Translations under genes and position numbers: made by a program | Shown here: positions 46,555 to 57,028 of the stretch, one piece after another | Layout: the number at the start of each line of letters is the position of its first letter | How positions within the stretch are numbered: the stretch's first letter is position 1 | Assembly: GCA_945897955.1 (NCBI GenBank) | Contig: CAMDGQ010000017.1 | Coordinates: forward strand, 1 to 59,871 | DNA length: 59,871 nt | Source of the DNA: Tepidiphilus sp. J10 | GTDB taxonomy: Bacteria; Pseudomonadota; Gammaproteobacteria; Burkholderiales; Thiobacillaceae | Direction: 5' to 3' | The notes under the pieces: generated by a model | What the model was told of the DNA's origin: nothing | Database searches by the model: none | What the model saw: the letters and a program-made list of their open reading frames with translations, nothing else

Positions 46555-46743
46555 TTCTTCTCCATCCATCTTGATTTTTCCGGCTTTGATTCTGAACCGA
46601 TTGGATTACCGGGTCATGACAAGCTGGTACTTTGCTACCAAATTACAAGGGAGCGCGATTGTGCCTTGTTTTTTATACAAGTTGCGAGTTTGTCCGGCTT
46701 TCTTGATACGGGTCATTTTCCGCAAAAACCCTGCTTCTGCGCT

Positions 46744-47334
46744 TCAGCGCCGTCTGAACCACCCGGTCAGGCTGAGGCGTTGACGTTGCGCCGGCGTGAC
46801 TTCATGCCAGAAGCGTTCAGACAGGAATGTCATCAGGGTGCCGCCGGTAGGTACGACTTGAATTCTGCGATCGCTGTCATCCGGCCAGAAGCGCAACAAG
46901 CCGCCATCGGCGGGAGCCCAGTTCTCGTTGAGATAAAGAATGACTGTCAGCGTGCGGCGATCATCGTCTTGAAACCGATCGAGATGGCGGCGATAGCCTG
47001 CGCCGGGCGGATATACGGCGTAATGCAGTTCGGCGTCGAAGAGTCCGAGAAACAGGTGTTCGTTGATCGCCAGTCGCAAGGCTTCCAGCTTTGCCAAGGC
47101 CTTCTGCAAGGCCAGTCCAGGATTGGCTTCGTCGATCCAGAGAATCCGGTCACCACGGATGTCGGTATGAACTTCGGCAGCGCCCCGGCCGATGCCGGCG
47201 GGATGAAAAGCGCCCTGAGCATACGTTTCCAGGCACTCCTGGCGCAGCGCGGCGGTTTCGCTCGTGCTCAGGTAGTCACGCACCAGGCACCAGCCTGATT
47301 CAGCCAGGGCGAGCGCGATTTTATCCGGGGGCAT
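46744..47334 (-). CDS. 2-oxoglutarate/Fe(II)-dependent oxygenase (SM-20/PKHD type)
   Basis: A 196-residue double-stranded beta-helix oxygenase. The iron ligands are His117 and Asp119 (YRRHLDRFQ) and His177 (RFWHEVTP), with Arg186 as the probable 2-oxoglutarate ligand (QRLSLTGWFRRR). TLTVILYLNENWAPADGGLL is the typical prolyl-hydroxylase-like strand pair. The protein substrate is unknown. It lies 24 bp after the DUF4139 gene on the same strand. Confidence 0.9.
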   Translation of the reverse strand: MPPDKIALALAESGWCLVRDYLSTSETAALRQECLETYAQGAFHPAGIGRGAAEVHTDIRGDRILWIDEANPGLALQKALAKLEALRLAINEHLFLGLFDAELHYAVYPPGAGYRRHLDRFQDDDRRTLTVILYLNENWAPADGGLLRFWPDDSDRRIQVVPTGGTLMTFLSERFWHEVTPAQRQRLSLTGWFRRR

Positions 47335-47358
47335 GTCCGATTCTCGGGGGATGAAGGA

Positions 47359-48816
47359 TCAGTACTTGGTCCGTACCCGCCAGGTCAGGGTGGTCTTGCC
47401 TTCCGCCGGTACCGTGACATCCCAGATTGCGGTGTGGGCGTTGCCTTTTTTATGCGGTTGGCTTTCCTGCACTACTTGCCAGTCTCCCGGCATGGGTTCG
47501 ATGACTGTCGCGGTGATTTTTTCGGTCTTGGCATTGCGAATTTCCATGACGTAGGCCGATTCGATGACGCCGCCCCGGTTGTTGAAACCTGCACTGATTT
47601 TCTGATAGTCGCTCTGTTTCTTGTCGGCCGTGATGTCGAACGCTTCGCCGAGCTTGAGCTTGATCATTTCACCTTTGGCGGTGTGGTCGATGTGATCCTC
47701 GCCAATGAATTGGGCGCGTCCTGAACTGTCCTTTTTGTATACGCGAATCACGCCTTTCGGCAGCGGAATGCCAAGGTTGTCGCCCTTGTTGCTGAACTCC
47801 ATGTACACACTGGGTTTCAACTTGCGACCGAGTTCGCCATGTTGGCCGGTGTAGTACCAATCGGCGCCCTGAAAACGGAACTCCTTGTCGGTCTTGACCT
47901 TTTGTGCGGACAGAAGTGCGACCTGCTTGGTTTGCCTGTCGAGCAGGGTGGTCAGGCGGTCCAGGGTATAGAGGTGGTACTCGAACAGGCTCTCCTCCTG
48001 CATCTGCGGCGCTGCATCGGCCATCGCCATGGCTTTCATCATGGTTTGCGGCATCCGGCCGCGCTCGGGCTGTACACGATTGACATCACCGGCAATCAAT
48101 TGGAGTCGTGCATTCGGGTAAGCCGTGCCGCTGATGTTGGTCAGGGTCACCCAGCCATTCAGGTCAATGCTGTCTTCCTTGCTGGAGAGTTCGGCGACGT
48201 AATCGGCTTTCCAGTTCAGGCCGCCGGTCAGATAGCTCAATTCCATCCCGGTTTCGCTCAATGCATTGGTGGCGAGATACCCGGTGTTCACGGGTGCTTC
48301 GGTATTGAACAGCATCGACAAGGTGGGGCGGTCACGCAGCGTTGCGGGCACCGCGCCAAATCCGAGACGACCCGGCACGCCGGTTTCGACCCGGTCCTTG
48401 AACTGCAGAACGACGCCTTCGTTTGCCGCCAGGATGGTGGCCTGCTCGGAAAACTCCACACCGGTGATGGGCTGGGTGCGGATGACGCGGACTGCTTCGC
48501 CAACGGATTTTTCCAGCAGCTTTTGCGGAGTCAGCAGATCGAAATCGAAGTTCTGTTCGAGCAGGGTGAGTTTCTTGCCATCCACCGAGCGCAACAGGGC
48601 GGTTTCCGGCTGCATGCGGGCAGAGACATCACGCCAGGCGAGCAGGTTGTCGCCATTGTTGACGCGCACCTTGCGCGCATCCTTTACCAGGGCAAGGTCG
48701 CTGTTGTAGATGGTGACCGCGAGGGCGGTTTGCTCCGCCGAGGTGCTTGGGCGTTCCTCAAGTGCATGCACTTGAGTTGCTGCGAGCAGGGCAAGTACAA
48801 CCAAACTTTGTTTCAT
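47359..48816 (-). CDS. Exported DUF4139 protein
   Basis: A 485-residue protein with a Sec signal (MKQSLVVLALLAATQVHA). The N-terminal strands (ALAVTIYNSDLALVKDARKV) and the C-terminal DUF4139 domain (ELSYLTGGLNWKADYVAELS, GWVTLTNISGTAYPNARLQL, FSNKGDNLGIPLPKGVIRVY) are clear. The family is thought to be envelope-associated, with unknown function. The start at 48816 begins the signal peptide and overlaps pgl by four bases, an unexpected coupling with a cytosolic sugar enzyme. Confidence 0.88.
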   Translation of the reverse strand: MKQSLVVLALLAATQVHALEERPSTSAEQTALAVTIYNSDLALVKDARKVRVNNGDNLLAWRDVSARMQPETALLRSVDGKKLTLLEQNFDFDLLTPQKLLEKSVGEAVRVIRTQPITGVEFSEQATILAANEGVVLQFKDRVETGVPGRLGFGAVPATLRDRPTLSMLFNTEAPVNTGYLATNALSETGMELSYLTGGLNWKADYVAELSSKEDSIDLNGWVTLTNISGTAYPNARLQLIAGDVNRVQPERGRMPQTMMKAMAMADAAPQMQEESLFEYHLYTLDRLTTLLDRQTKQVALLSAQKVKTDKEFRFQGADWYYTGQHGELGRKLKPSVYMEFSNKGDNLGIPLPKGVIRVYKKDSSGRAQFIGEDHIDHTAKGEMIKLKLGEAFDITADKKQSDYQKISAGFNNRGGVIESAYVMEIRNAKTEKITATVIEPMPGDWQVVQESQPHKKGNAHTAIWDVTVPAEGKTTLTWRVRTKY

Positions 48817-49535
48817 TCCGGTTCTCCAGGCGGACACGCGTCCGTATCAATTAACAAATCAATGCCGCCAACCGGCTGGATTGCAGCCGCCGGCATGGGC
48901 GAACCCCGTCGCCATTCCGACAACGCGGCACGCTTGTCTGCGCCGCTGACGAGAAACAGCACACATCCTGCACGAGATAACCGCCGCGCCGACAGTGTGA
49001 CCCGTTCCGGGGGCGGCTTTGGTGCATCAAACACGGCCATCGCATCTGGCGCATCGGGCTCCAAACCCCAGTCATGAGCCGGAAAAAGACTTGCAGTATG
49101 TCCGTCTTCACCCAGGCCAAGCAGCACCAGATCGAATGCCTGGAGGCCGATAAGTTCCTGCGCATACAGACTGGCAGCAGTATTGGCGCCCAGTTCAGCC
49201 GGGATGATGTGCAGATTGCCCGGGGGAATGTCGACATGGTCCAGCCATGCCTGCGCAGCCATGAAACTGTTCCGATGCGGATTATCGCGCGGCAGGCAGC
49301 GCTCGTCGCCAAACCAGATCTGCCAGCGCGCCCAATCCTGCGTTTGCCTGGACAGGGCTTGATACACCCTTTCCGGTGTTCCGCCGCCAGCCAGAACGAG
49401 ATGAAATTCGCCGCGCACGGCCAAAGCGGCGGCAGCGGTTCGGTTGATCCAGTCCAATGCCGTCGTCAGCCAACGCGTTTTTTCAACGACATGCCAGCGA
49501 ACCGGGGGGGATGTGGCTGATGCTGCAATAGTCAC
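48813..49535 (-). CDS. pgl: 6-phosphogluconolactonase
   Basis: A 240-residue DevB/Pgl-type enzyme that hydrolyses 6-phosphogluconolactone in the oxidative pentose phosphate pathway. Family motifs: LVLAGGGTPERVYQAL, IWFGDERCLPRDNPHRNSFM, LVLLGLGEDGHTASLFPAH and RRLSRAGCVLFLVSGADKR. Length is typical. No zwf or edd/eda is adjacent. Divergent from the exonuclease gene. Confidence 0.93.
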   Translation of the reverse strand: MTIAASATSPPVRWHVVEKTRWLTTALDWINRTAAAALAVRGEFHLVLAGGGTPERVYQALSRQTQDWARWQIWFGDERCLPRDNPHRNSFMAAQAWLDHVDIPPGNLHIIPAELGANTAASLYAQELIGLQAFDLVLLGLGEDGHTASLFPAHDWGLEPDAPDAMAVFDAPKPPPERVTLSARRLSRAGCVLFLVSGADKRAALSEWRRGSPMPAAAIQPVGGIDLLIDTDACPPGEPE

Positions 49536-49619
49536 GGCGGCGGGGTAAATCGGTTTGAGGTGGGAATATGGATAAAATCAGCGCGATTTTAGCCGTGTAT
49601 CTCACTGCCCAAGGCGCTC

Positions 49620-50399
49620 ATGACACCTGTACTCATCTTTGACATCGAAACCATTCCGGATATAGACGGGTTGCGCCGTCTGCATAACGTCGGCCCCGAG
49701 GCCAGCGATCACGAAGTGGCCGAGATGGGCATGCTGATGCGTCGACAGCAATCGAACGGGTCCGATTTCCTGCCGCATTATCTGCAACGTGTGGTCACCA
49801 TTTCCTGCGTACTGCGTACCGACAAGACGTTCAAGGTCTGGTCGTTGTCGCATCCGGAAACCGGCGAAGGCGAAATGCTGCAACGTTTTTTCGACGGTAT
49901 AGAGAAGTACACGCCGCAAATCGTGTCCTGGAACGGCGGCGGCTTCGATCTGCCCGTTCTGCATTACCGCGCCATGCTGCATGGCGTCAGCGCGCCGCGT
50001 TATTGGGACTGGGGCGACGATGATCGTGATTTCAAATACAACAATTACCTGAATCGCTATCACACCCGCCATCTCGATCTGATGGACGTGCTGGCGATGT
50101 TCCAGGCGCGCGCCAATGCGCCGCTGGATGCGCTGGCCAAACTTTATGGATTTCCCGGCAAGCTGGGCATGGATGGCAGTGCGGTCTGGGATGCCTTTCA
50201 GCGCGGTGAGCATGCTGCCATCCGTGATTATTGCGAGACCGATGTGGTCAATACTTATCTTGTTTTCCTGCGCTTCCAGAAAATGCGCGGCGTATTGTCC
50301 GCCGCCCAGTACGACGAGGAGATCGCCTTCGTTCGTGCGTCGTTGGAGGACATTGGCGCCGATCACTGGTTCGAATTTCTCGAAGCGTGGCCGGCATGA
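49620..50399 (+). CDS. Predicted 3'-5' exonuclease (DNA_pol_B_exo2 family)
   Basis: A 259-residue RNase H-fold exonuclease. Exo I is FDIETIPD (Asp8, Glu10), Exo II lies in [12 protein letters not shown], and Exo III in [13 protein letters not shown]. It matches the stand-alone PolB-like exonuclease family seen in many betaproteobacteria, often next to rlmD. Its cellular role is not established. It overlaps rlmD by four bases. Confidence 0.9.
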   Translation: MTPVLIFDIETIPDIDGLRRLHNVGPEASDHEVAEMGMLMRRQQSNGSDFLPHYLQRVVTISCVLRTDKTFKVWSLSHPETGEGEMLQRFFDGIEKYTPQIVSWNGGGFDLPVLHYRAMLHGVSAPRYWDWGDDDRDFKYNNYLNRYHTRHLDLMDVLAMFQARANAPLDALAKLYGFPGKLGMDGSAVWDAFQRGEHAAIRDYCETDVVNTYLVFLRFQKMRGVLSAAQYDEEIAFVRASLEDIGADHWFEFLEAWPA

Positions 50400-51739
50400 G
50401 CGAGAAGGATGCCAGCAAACTGGCGGCCAGGGCGGCCGTCATGCAACCGCTGCATATCGAGTCGCTCGATCATGAAGGCAAGGGCATCGGCAGGCGCGAT
50501 GGAAAGACGATATTTGTCGACGGCGCTTTGACCGGTGAAAGCGTTATCGCCTCCAGTTACCGCAAGAAGCCGGAGTTCGAGCAGGCCCAGGCAACGCAAA
50601 TCCTGAAGTCGAGCCCGTATCGAGTCATACCCAAGTGTGCATGGTTCGGCATTTGCGGTGGATGTACCCACCAGCATCTGGATGAGGCGGCGCAAGTGGC
50701 AGCCAAGCAACGGGTTCTGGAGGATTGTTTCAAACATATCGGCAAGGTCCGGCCGGAATCCATCCTGCCGCCGATTCATGGACCGACCTGGGGCTACCGC
50801 ACCCGCGCACGTCTGTCGGTACGGCATGTGCCAAAAAAAGGCGGTGTGCTGGTCGGCTTTCATGAACGGCGCAGCAGTTATGTCGCCGACATGACCAGTT
50901 GCGAGGTATTGCCACCACACATCTCGGCGCTGCTGCCCCTATTGCGTGAACTGGTGGCGAGCCTGTCGATACGCGATCGTCTGCCGCAGATCGAACTGGC
51001 GGCCGGAGACACGGTTTCGGTACTGGTGCTGCGCATCATGGAGCCGCTGACGTTGGAGGATGAAACCAGACTGCGCGACTTCGCCGATCTGCATGGCATT
51101 CAGTTCTGGTTGCAGCCGAAGGGGCCGGATACCGCTTACCCTTTTCATCCGCTGGATGCGCATGAACTTTCGTACTCGCTGCCCGAGTTCAATCTGGAAA
51201 TGCCGTTTCGTCCGACCGAATTCACCCAGGTCAATCACGGCATCAATCGCATGCTGATTCGTCGTGCCGTGCGAATGCTGGGTGTTCAGGCAGGCGAGCG
51301 AATTGGCGATTTTTTTTGCGGCCTGGGCAATTTCAGTTTGCCCATCGCACGCCGGGGCGCGCAGGTGGTCGGTATTGAAGGCAGTCAGGCATTGGTTACC
51401 CGCGCGATCGAAAATGCCGATCGAAATGGTCTTGCCGAGCACAGCGAATTCCTGGTCGCGAATCTGTTCGAGATGACGCCGGAGCGTTATCTGGAACTCG
51501 GCGGATTCGACAAGCTGCTGATCGATCCGCCGCGCGATGGCGCAATCGAGCTGGTCAAGTCCCTGCCTGACGCAGGAACGCCGCTTCGCATTGTCTATGT
51601 GTCATGCAATCCGGCCACGCTGGCCAGGGATGCGGCAGTACTGGTGCATCAGAAAGGCTATCGCCTGGTCGCGGCCGGCGTTGCCAACATGTTTCCGCAT
51701 ACCGCGCATGTGGAGAGCATCGCGCTGTTCGAGCGATAG
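50396..51739 (+). CDS. rlmD: 23S rRNA (uracil-1939-C5)-methyltransferase RlmD
   Basis: A 447-residue enzyme methylating U1939 of 23S rRNA. An N-terminal TRAM domain (about 15-70) is followed by the iron-sulfur cysteines Cys81, Cys87 and Cys90 ([10 protein letters not shown]), with a fourth in TSCEV. The SAM site is [16 protein letters not shown], then LIDPPRDGA and the catalytic cysteine in [13 protein letters not shown]. Its start at 50396 overlaps the exonuclease stop (ATGA); earlier in-frame sequence lies inside the exonuclease gene. Confidence 0.95.
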   Translation: MSEKDASKLAARAAVMQPLHIESLDHEGKGIGRRDGKTIFVDGALTGESVIASSYRKKPEFEQAQATQILKSSPYRVIPKCAWFGICGGCTHQHLDEAAQVAAKQRVLEDCFKHIGKVRPESILPPIHGPTWGYRTRARLSVRHVPKKGGVLVGFHERRSSYVADMTSCEVLPPHISALLPLLRELVASLSIRDRLPQIELAAGDTVSVLVLRIMEPLTLEDETRLRDFADLHGIQFWLQPKGPDTAYPFHPLDAHELSYSLPEFNLEMPFRPTEFTQVNHGINRMLIRRAVRMLGVQAGERIGDFFCGLGNFSLPIARRGAQVVGIEGSQALVTRAIENADRNGLAEHSEFLVANLFEMTPERYLELGGFDKLLIDPPRDGAIELVKSLPDAGTPLRIVYVSCNPATLARDAAVLVHQKGYRLVAAGVANMFPHTAHVESIALFER

Positions 51740-51789
51740 GGTAGGGCGGGCTGCTACACTGGCCCCGTTGCAACTCATCTGATTCCCGC

Positions 51790-53061
51790 TTGGATTCCAT
51801 TCCCTTGGAGGCGCTGATCGGCGCCCTGGTCTTGCTGCTGGTGTTGTCGGCCTTTTTCTCGGGTTCTGAAACCAGCATGATGGCGGTGAATCGCTATCGC
51901 CTAAAAACACTGGCCAAATCCGGTCATCGCGGCGCGCATCTGGCGGAGAGACTGCTCGCCCAGACCGACAAGCTGCTGTCGGCAATTCTTATCGGCAACA
52001 ATCTGGTCAACTCGGCTGCTGCCGCGCTGGTCACTGTCATCGTTTTTCGATTGTTCGGGGAGAGCGAACTGGCGCTCACTCTGGCGACCTTGCTGGTGAC
52101 TTTTCTGATCCTCGTGTTTTCCGAGGTGACTCCGAAAGTCATCGGCGCGTCCTGGCCGGAACGACTGGCGCCAGTGATCAGCTTTCCGCTGACCTTTCTG
52201 GTCAAGTTGCTGCGGCCGGTGATCTGGTTCGTCAACCTGTTCGTGCAGGCGCAGTTGAAACTCTTCAGGCTGAAGCCAAGCGCGGCATCGGAGCACAGCA
52301 TGGGCGTGGAAGAACTCCGTACATTGCTGGCTGAATCGGGTTCCTTTCTGCCCAGTCAGCATCGCAGCATATTGAGCAATCTGTTTGATCTGGAAGATGT
52401 GACGGTCGATGACGCAATGCTGCCGCGTGGTCAGATCGAGGCGATTGATCTGTCTGCCGAGCCTGAAGAAATCGTCCGCCAGCTCGGCACCAGCCATCAT
52501 GCCCGTTTACCGGTTTATCAGGATGATCCGAACAACGTCATCGGCATGCTGCATGTGCGCCGCGCACTGGCGCGCTTGCAGGAAGAGGATTTTGATCCGG
52601 AGACTTTTCGCACATGGTTGCGCGAGCCCTATTACATTCCATCCGGCACGTCGCTTTACGCGCAACTGACCCAGTTTCAGGCAAATCGGCAGTCGCTTGG
52701 ACTGGTTGTGGACGAATATGGCGAGCTGCTTGGATTGGTGACTGTTGAAGATATTCTTGAGGAAATCGTCGGTGAGTTCACCGCAGTGCTGCCCGGTGGA
52801 CAGGTTGCCAGCAGCATGCAGTCGGACGGCAGTTATCTGGTCGATGGCGCGGCATCCTTGCGCGAACTGAACCGCAAGCTCAAGCTGCAGTTTCCCCTGG
52901 AGGGGCCGCGCACGCTCAATGGTTTAGTGCTGGAACATCTCGAAGCGATGCCGGAAGCGGGCATCAGCGTCCTGATTGCCGGTTATCCAGTCGAGGTCGT
53001 GCAGGTGCAGGAGCGCATGGTCAAGACGGCAAGAATCGCGCCGCGCCGCGCTCAGAGCTGA
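51790..53061 (+). CDS. CNNM/CorC (HlyC) family membrane protein
   Basis: A 423-residue protein, second of its family in this window. DUF21 membrane domain (FFSGSETSMMAVNRYRLKTL, FSEVTPKVIGASWPERLAP), two CBS domains (about 195-320) and a CorC_HlyC C-terminal domain (SDGSYLVDGAASLRELNRKL). It probably acts in divalent cation efflux or resistance. It begins with TTG (LeuAsp... read as MDSIPLEAL). Its place directly ahead of pilB is widely conserved in betaproteobacteria. Confidence 0.9.
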   Translation: MDSIPLEALIGALVLLLVLSAFFSGSETSMMAVNRYRLKTLAKSGHRGAHLAERLLAQTDKLLSAILIGNNLVNSAAAALVTVIVFRLFGESELALTLATLLVTFLILVFSEVTPKVIGASWPERLAPVISFPLTFLVKLLRPVIWFVNLFVQAQLKLFRLKPSAASEHSMGVEELRTLLAESGSFLPSQHRSILSNLFDLEDVTVDDAMLPRGQIEAIDLSAEPEEIVRQLGTSHHARLPVYQDDPNNVIGMLHVRRALARLQEEDFDPETFRTWLREPYYIPSGTSLYAQLTQFQANRQSLGLVVDEYGELLGLVTVEDILEEIVGEFTAVLPGGQVASSMQSDGSYLVDGAASLRELNRKLKLQFPLEGPRTLNGLVLEHLEAMPEAGISVLIAGYPVEVVQVQERMVKTARIAPRRAQS

Positions 53062-53164
53062 GCCCAGGCGGTCTCGCGGCAATTTCGCTTCCCTTTACAT
53101 TTGACAGGGCGGGGGGCAATATCCTGCGGCGAATTGCCAGTAAAACAACGGAGTGTGGAGATTA

Positions 53165-54886
53165 ATGGTCGCGGTGACTGTAGGTGCAAATTTGACAGGT
53201 CTTTGCCGGGCAATGGTGACCCAGGGCCTGTTGTCTCCCGAGGAAGGCGAGAATTTGCAAGGACAGACCCGCAGCTCGGGTGAAACTTTCATTGCAAGCC
53301 TGTTGCGTACCCGTCGCTTCAGGGCCGATCAGATTGCGGCATTCGCTTCCGTTACCTTTGGATTGCCTGTATTCAATCTTGATGCGCTTGACCCTGGCGT
53401 CATTCCCAAGGGGTCGGTAGACCCGAAACTGCTGACCAAGCATCGGGTTCTGCCCATCACGTTGCGCGGCAATCGCCTGTTTGTTGCGATTTCCGACCCG
53501 AGCAACCTGAAGGCTCTGGATGACATCAAGTTTCAGACCAGTCTCGCCGCCGAGCCCATCCTGGTCGAGGATGACAAACTCGGCCGCTGGCTCGAAAGCT
53601 ATGGCGAGGTGACCGAAGACAGCATCCTCAAGACCATTGAAACAGAGGATCTGAACCTCGAATTCAGCGATGACGATGCCCAGAATGCCGCTGACACTGC
53701 GGCTGCGATAGATATCGAAGATGCTCCGGTCGTCAAGTACCTGCAAAAAATGTTGCTTGATGCGATCAACAGCGGCGCTTCCGACATTCACTTCGAGCCT
53801 TATGAAAAGAACTATCGCATTCGCTATCGTATGGACGGCATGTTGTACGACGTTGCACAGCCGCCGCTGGCGATCAAGGACAAGATCGCCTCGCGCATCA
53901 AGGTGATTTCCAAGCTGGATATCTCGGAAAAACGCGTGCCGCAGGATGGGCGCATGAAACTGGTGTTGTCGCGATCGAAGGCTGTGGATTTTCGGGTTTC
54001 CACGCTGCCGACGATTTATGGCGAGAAGATCGTCATGCGTATTCTCGATTCCACCTCGGCGACCATGGGCATCGAGAAACTGGGATACGAGCCTGACCAG
54101 CTGAAATTGCTGCTGGATGCCGTGCAACGGCCTTATGGCATGGTGCTGGTGACTGGCCCGACCGGTTCCGGCAAAACGGTTTCGCTATACGCGTGTCTGA
54201 ATATTCTGAACAAACCCGACGTCAATATTTCCACCGTCGAAGACCCGGTTGAAATCCAGTTGCCCGGCATCAATCAGGTCAACGTCAACGAAAAGGCCGG
54301 CCTTGATTTTTCCGCCGCGATGAAAGCATTCCTGCGCCAGGATCCGGACATCATCATGGTCGGCGAGATCCGTGACCATGAAACCGGCGATATCGCCATC
54401 AAGGCTGCTCAGACAGGCCACATGGTGCTGTCAACACTGCATACCAATGATGCGCCTGCAACGCTGACCCGCCTCATCAATATGGGTATTCCGAGCTACA
54501 ACGTGGCGGCCTCCGTGCAGTTGATCACGGCTCAGCGGCTTGGACGTCGACTATGCCCGAGTTGCAAGAAGCCGATCGACATTCCACCCGAAGCACTGCT
54601 TGCCGCCGGTTTCTCTGAAGCCGATCTGGACGGCTCATGGCAACCTTATGCGGCTGTAGGGTGCGATGCCTGCAAGCAAACCGGTTACAAAGGGCGGCTG
54701 GGTATCTATCAGGTCATGCCGGTGAGTGAGGCGATCAATCGCATCATTCTGAAAAATGGTTCCGCCACGGACATTGCTGAACAGGCCAGGCGCGATGGTG
54801 TTCTGAACTTGCGCGAGGCGGGTTTGCTCAAGGTAAAACAAGGCCACACCTCTCTCGAAGAAGTGCTGGCGGTGACCAACGAATAG
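53165..54886 (+). CDS. pilB: Type IV pilus assembly ATPase PilB
   Basis: A 573-residue hexameric ATPase driving pilin extrusion. It has an N-terminal MshEN-like domain (about 15-150), then the GspE core: ASDIHFEPYEKNYRIRYRMD, Walker A GPTGSGKT at 331-338, Asp box FLRQDPDIIMVGEIRDHETG, His box GHMVLSTLHTNDAPATLTRL, and the zinc cysteines CPSC and CDAC. MVAVTV at 53165 is preferred for its GGAG ribosome-binding site. Confidence 0.96.
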   Translation: MVAVTVGANLTGLCRAMVTQGLLSPEEGENLQGQTRSSGETFIASLLRTRRFRADQIAAFASVTFGLPVFNLDALDPGVIPKGSVDPKLLTKHRVLPITLRGNRLFVAISDPSNLKALDDIKFQTSLAAEPILVEDDKLGRWLESYGEVTEDSILKTIETEDLNLEFSDDDAQNAADTAAAIDIEDAPVVKYLQKMLLDAINSGASDIHFEPYEKNYRIRYRMDGMLYDVAQPPLAIKDKIASRIKVISKLDISEKRVPQDGRMKLVLSRSKAVDFRVSTLPTIYGEKIVMRILDSTSATMGIEKLGYEPDQLKLLLDAVQRPYGMVLVTGPTGSGKTVSLYACLNILNKPDVNISTVEDPVEIQLPGINQVNVNEKAGLDFSAAMKAFLRQDPDIIMVGEIRDHETGDIAIKAAQTGHMVLSTLHTNDAPATLTRLINMGIPSYNVAASVQLITAQRLGRRLCPSCKKPIDIPPEALLAAGFSEADLDGSWQPYAAVGCDACKQTGYKGRLGIYQVMPVSEAINRIILKNGSATDIAEQARRDGVLNLREAGLLKVKQGHTSLEEVLAVTNE

Positions 54887-54911
54887 TCCAGCCGAAAAGG
54901 ATTAATACTTC

Positions 54912-56138
54912 ATGGCATCGGACCGTGGTTCAGCCAGTTCCATCAAGCAAGTCCCCTTCACATGGGAGGGAACCGACAAGACCGGCAAGAAGATCAAGGG
55001 CGAAATTCTCGCTCCGGGTGAAGCCTTTGTCCGTCAGTCCTTGCGGCGGCAAGGCATCAATGTCGTCAAGGTCAGCAAGCAGGGCTTGTTCAGCCGCGGT
55101 GGCAAGATCACTACGAAGGACATCGCACTGTTCACTCGTCAACTCGCCACCATGCTGAAGGCCGGCGTACCGCTGTTGCAGGCATTCGATATTTCCGCGC
55201 GCAGCCACTCCAACCCCGCTTTGCAAAGATTGCTGGGCGAGATCAAGAGTGATGTGGAAACCGGTTCCAGCATGAGCGTGGCCTTCCGGAAATATCCAAA
55301 ATACTTCGACGGGCTGTATTGCAATCTGGTTTATGCCGGTGAACAGGCCGGCATTCTCGATACCGTGCTGGATCGCATTGCGTCCTATCAGGAAAAGATG
55401 CTGGCCATCCAGGGCAAGATCAAATCGGCGTTGTTCTATCCAGCCATTGTTCTTACCGTCGCTTTCATTATTACGGCCGGCATCATGTTGTTCGTAATTC
55501 CGGCGTTCAAGGATTTGTATGGCAAGTCCGGTGCCGATCTGCCCGCGTTGACTTTATTGGTCATGACGATTTCAGATGCTTTCGTCAATTACTGGTATCT
55601 GATTTTCGGCGGCATTGGCAGCGCCGTTTTTGTCCTTCTGCGGGCATGGAAACAATCACCGGCATTCCGTAACAAGATGGATGTCGTAATTCTGAAAATT
55701 CCGGTTTTCGGCCCATTGATTGAAAAAGCCACGGTTTCCCGCTGGGCTCGTACATTTTCGTCCATGTTTTCAGCTGGCGTACCCATGGTCGAGGCGCTCG
55801 ACTCGGTTGCCGGCGCCGCCGGCAACAACGTATTCATGGAAGCCACCATGAAGATCAAGACACAGGTCGCCACTGGATCAAGTCTGGCAGTCTGCCTTCA
55901 GAGCGCGGGGGTGTTTCCCAATATGCTGATCCAGATGGTTTCCATCGGAGAAGAATCCGGCGCGCTTGATTCCATGTTGTCCAAGGTCGCGGATTACTAC
56001 GAACGTGAAGTGGATGATGCCGTTGCCGGAATCTCCAGTTTGATGGAGCCGTTCATCATGGTCATTCTGGGCACACTTATTGGCGGCATCGTGATCGCCA
56101 TGTATCTGCCCATCTTCAAAATGGGGTCGGTGGTCTGA
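54912..56138 (+). CDS. pilC: Type IV pilus inner-membrane platform protein PilC
   Basis: A 408-residue GspF-family protein with two T2SSF domains (about 70-195 and 275-395) and three membrane helices. Clear segments are FTWEGTDKTGKKIKGEI at the N-terminus, ALFTRQLATMLKAGVPLLQA, YCNLVYAGEQAGILD, ALFYPAIVLTVAFIITAGIM and IGEESGALDSMLSKVADYYE. It couples PilB to pilin movement. It lies 25 bp after pilB. Confidence 0.96.
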   Translation: MASDRGSASSIKQVPFTWEGTDKTGKKIKGEILAPGEAFVRQSLRRQGINVVKVSKQGLFSRGGKITTKDIALFTRQLATMLKAGVPLLQAFDISARSHSNPALQRLLGEIKSDVETGSSMSVAFRKYPKYFDGLYCNLVYAGEQAGILDTVLDRIASYQEKMLAIQGKIKSALFYPAIVLTVAFIITAGIMLFVIPAFKDLYGKSGADLPALTLLVMTISDAFVNYWYLIFGGIGSAVFVLLRAWKQSPAFRNKMDVVILKIPVFGPLIEKATVSRWARTFSSMFSAGVPMVEALDSVAGAAGNNVFMEATMKIKTQVATGSSLAVCLQSAGVFPNMLIQMVSIGEESGALDSMLSKVADYYEREVDDAVAGISSLMEPFIMVILGTLIGGIVIAMYLPIFKMGSVV

Positions 56139-56161
56139 TTCCCGATCTGGCAGCGGATTCT

Positions 56162-57025
56162 GTGCGATTCCCCTTGATCGAATTGCTGGCGGCTCAACCG
56201 GGTTTGTTTTTGGCGATTGCAGTTTTGCTCGGCTTGCTGGTGGGCAGTTTCCTGAATGTCGTGATCCATCGCCTGCCCCGTATGATGCAGCGCGAATGGA
56301 GCGAGCAATGTGCCTGGGCCGAGGGCAGGGCGGTCCCGGATATGCCTGCTTACAACCTGGTGATTCCGCGCTCAGCCTGTCCTGACTGTCAGCATCCCAT
56401 CGCCTGGTACGAGAACATTCCGCTTATAAGCTGGCTTGCGCTGCGTGGCCGCTGTTCCGATTGTGGCGCACCGATATCCAGACGCTATCCGCTCGTTGAA
56501 TTACTGACTGGTCTGCTGTTCGGATTTGCTGCTTGGCGCTGGGGTGCCGGCATGCAGGCAGTATTCATTTGGGGTTTGCTGGCCAGTCTGATTGCGTTGA
56601 CTTTCATTGATCTGGATACCCAGCTACTGCCCGATAACATCACTTTGCCACTGCTTTGGGCAGGACTTCTGATCAATCTGAATGGTGTGTTCTGTTCCCT
56701 GGAAGAGGCTGTGATCGGTGCGGTGGCCGGTTATCTTTCTCTCTGGCTGGTATATCACCTGTTCAAATTGCTGACCGGAAAAGAGGGGATGGGGTTCGGC
56801 GACTTCAAATTGCTCGCTGCACTGGGAGCATGGCTAGGCTGGAAAATGTTGTTGCCCATAGTCCTTGCCGCCAGTTTTGCCGGCGCGATAGCGGGCATCG
56901 CCATGATCGTTCTTGCCGGCCGTGACCGTGCCCAGCCCATGCCGTTTGGCCCCTGGCTGGCATTGGGCGGGATGACTGCGCTGTTTTGGGGGGATGTCAT
57001 CCTGCGGTTCTGGCTGGGAGGATGA
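56162..57025 (+). CDS. pilD: Prepilin leader peptidase/N-methyltransferase PilD
   Basis: A 287-residue polytopic aspartyl protease that cleaves and methylates type IV prepilins. Zinc cysteines CPDC and CSDC flank the methyltransferase loop (PRSACPDCQHPIAWYENIPL). Catalytic aspartates are in TFIDLDTQLLPDNITLP and GMGFGDFKLLAALGAWLG. It begins with GTG at 56162, 23 bp after pilC. No pilin gene is in the window. Confidence 0.95.
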   Translation: MRFPLIELLAAQPGLFLAIAVLLGLLVGSFLNVVIHRLPRMMQREWSEQCAWAEGRAVPDMPAYNLVIPRSACPDCQHPIAWYENIPLISWLALRGRCSDCGAPISRRYPLVELLTGLLFGFAAWRWGAGMQAVFIWGLLASLIALTFIDLDTQLLPDNITLPLLWAGLLINLNGVFCSLEEAVIGAVAGYLSLWLVYHLFKLLTGKEGMGFGDFKLLAALGAWLGWKMLLPIVLAASFAGAIAGIAMIVLAGRDRAQPMPFGPWLALGGMTALFWGDVILRFWLGG

Positions 57026-57028
57026 GGG

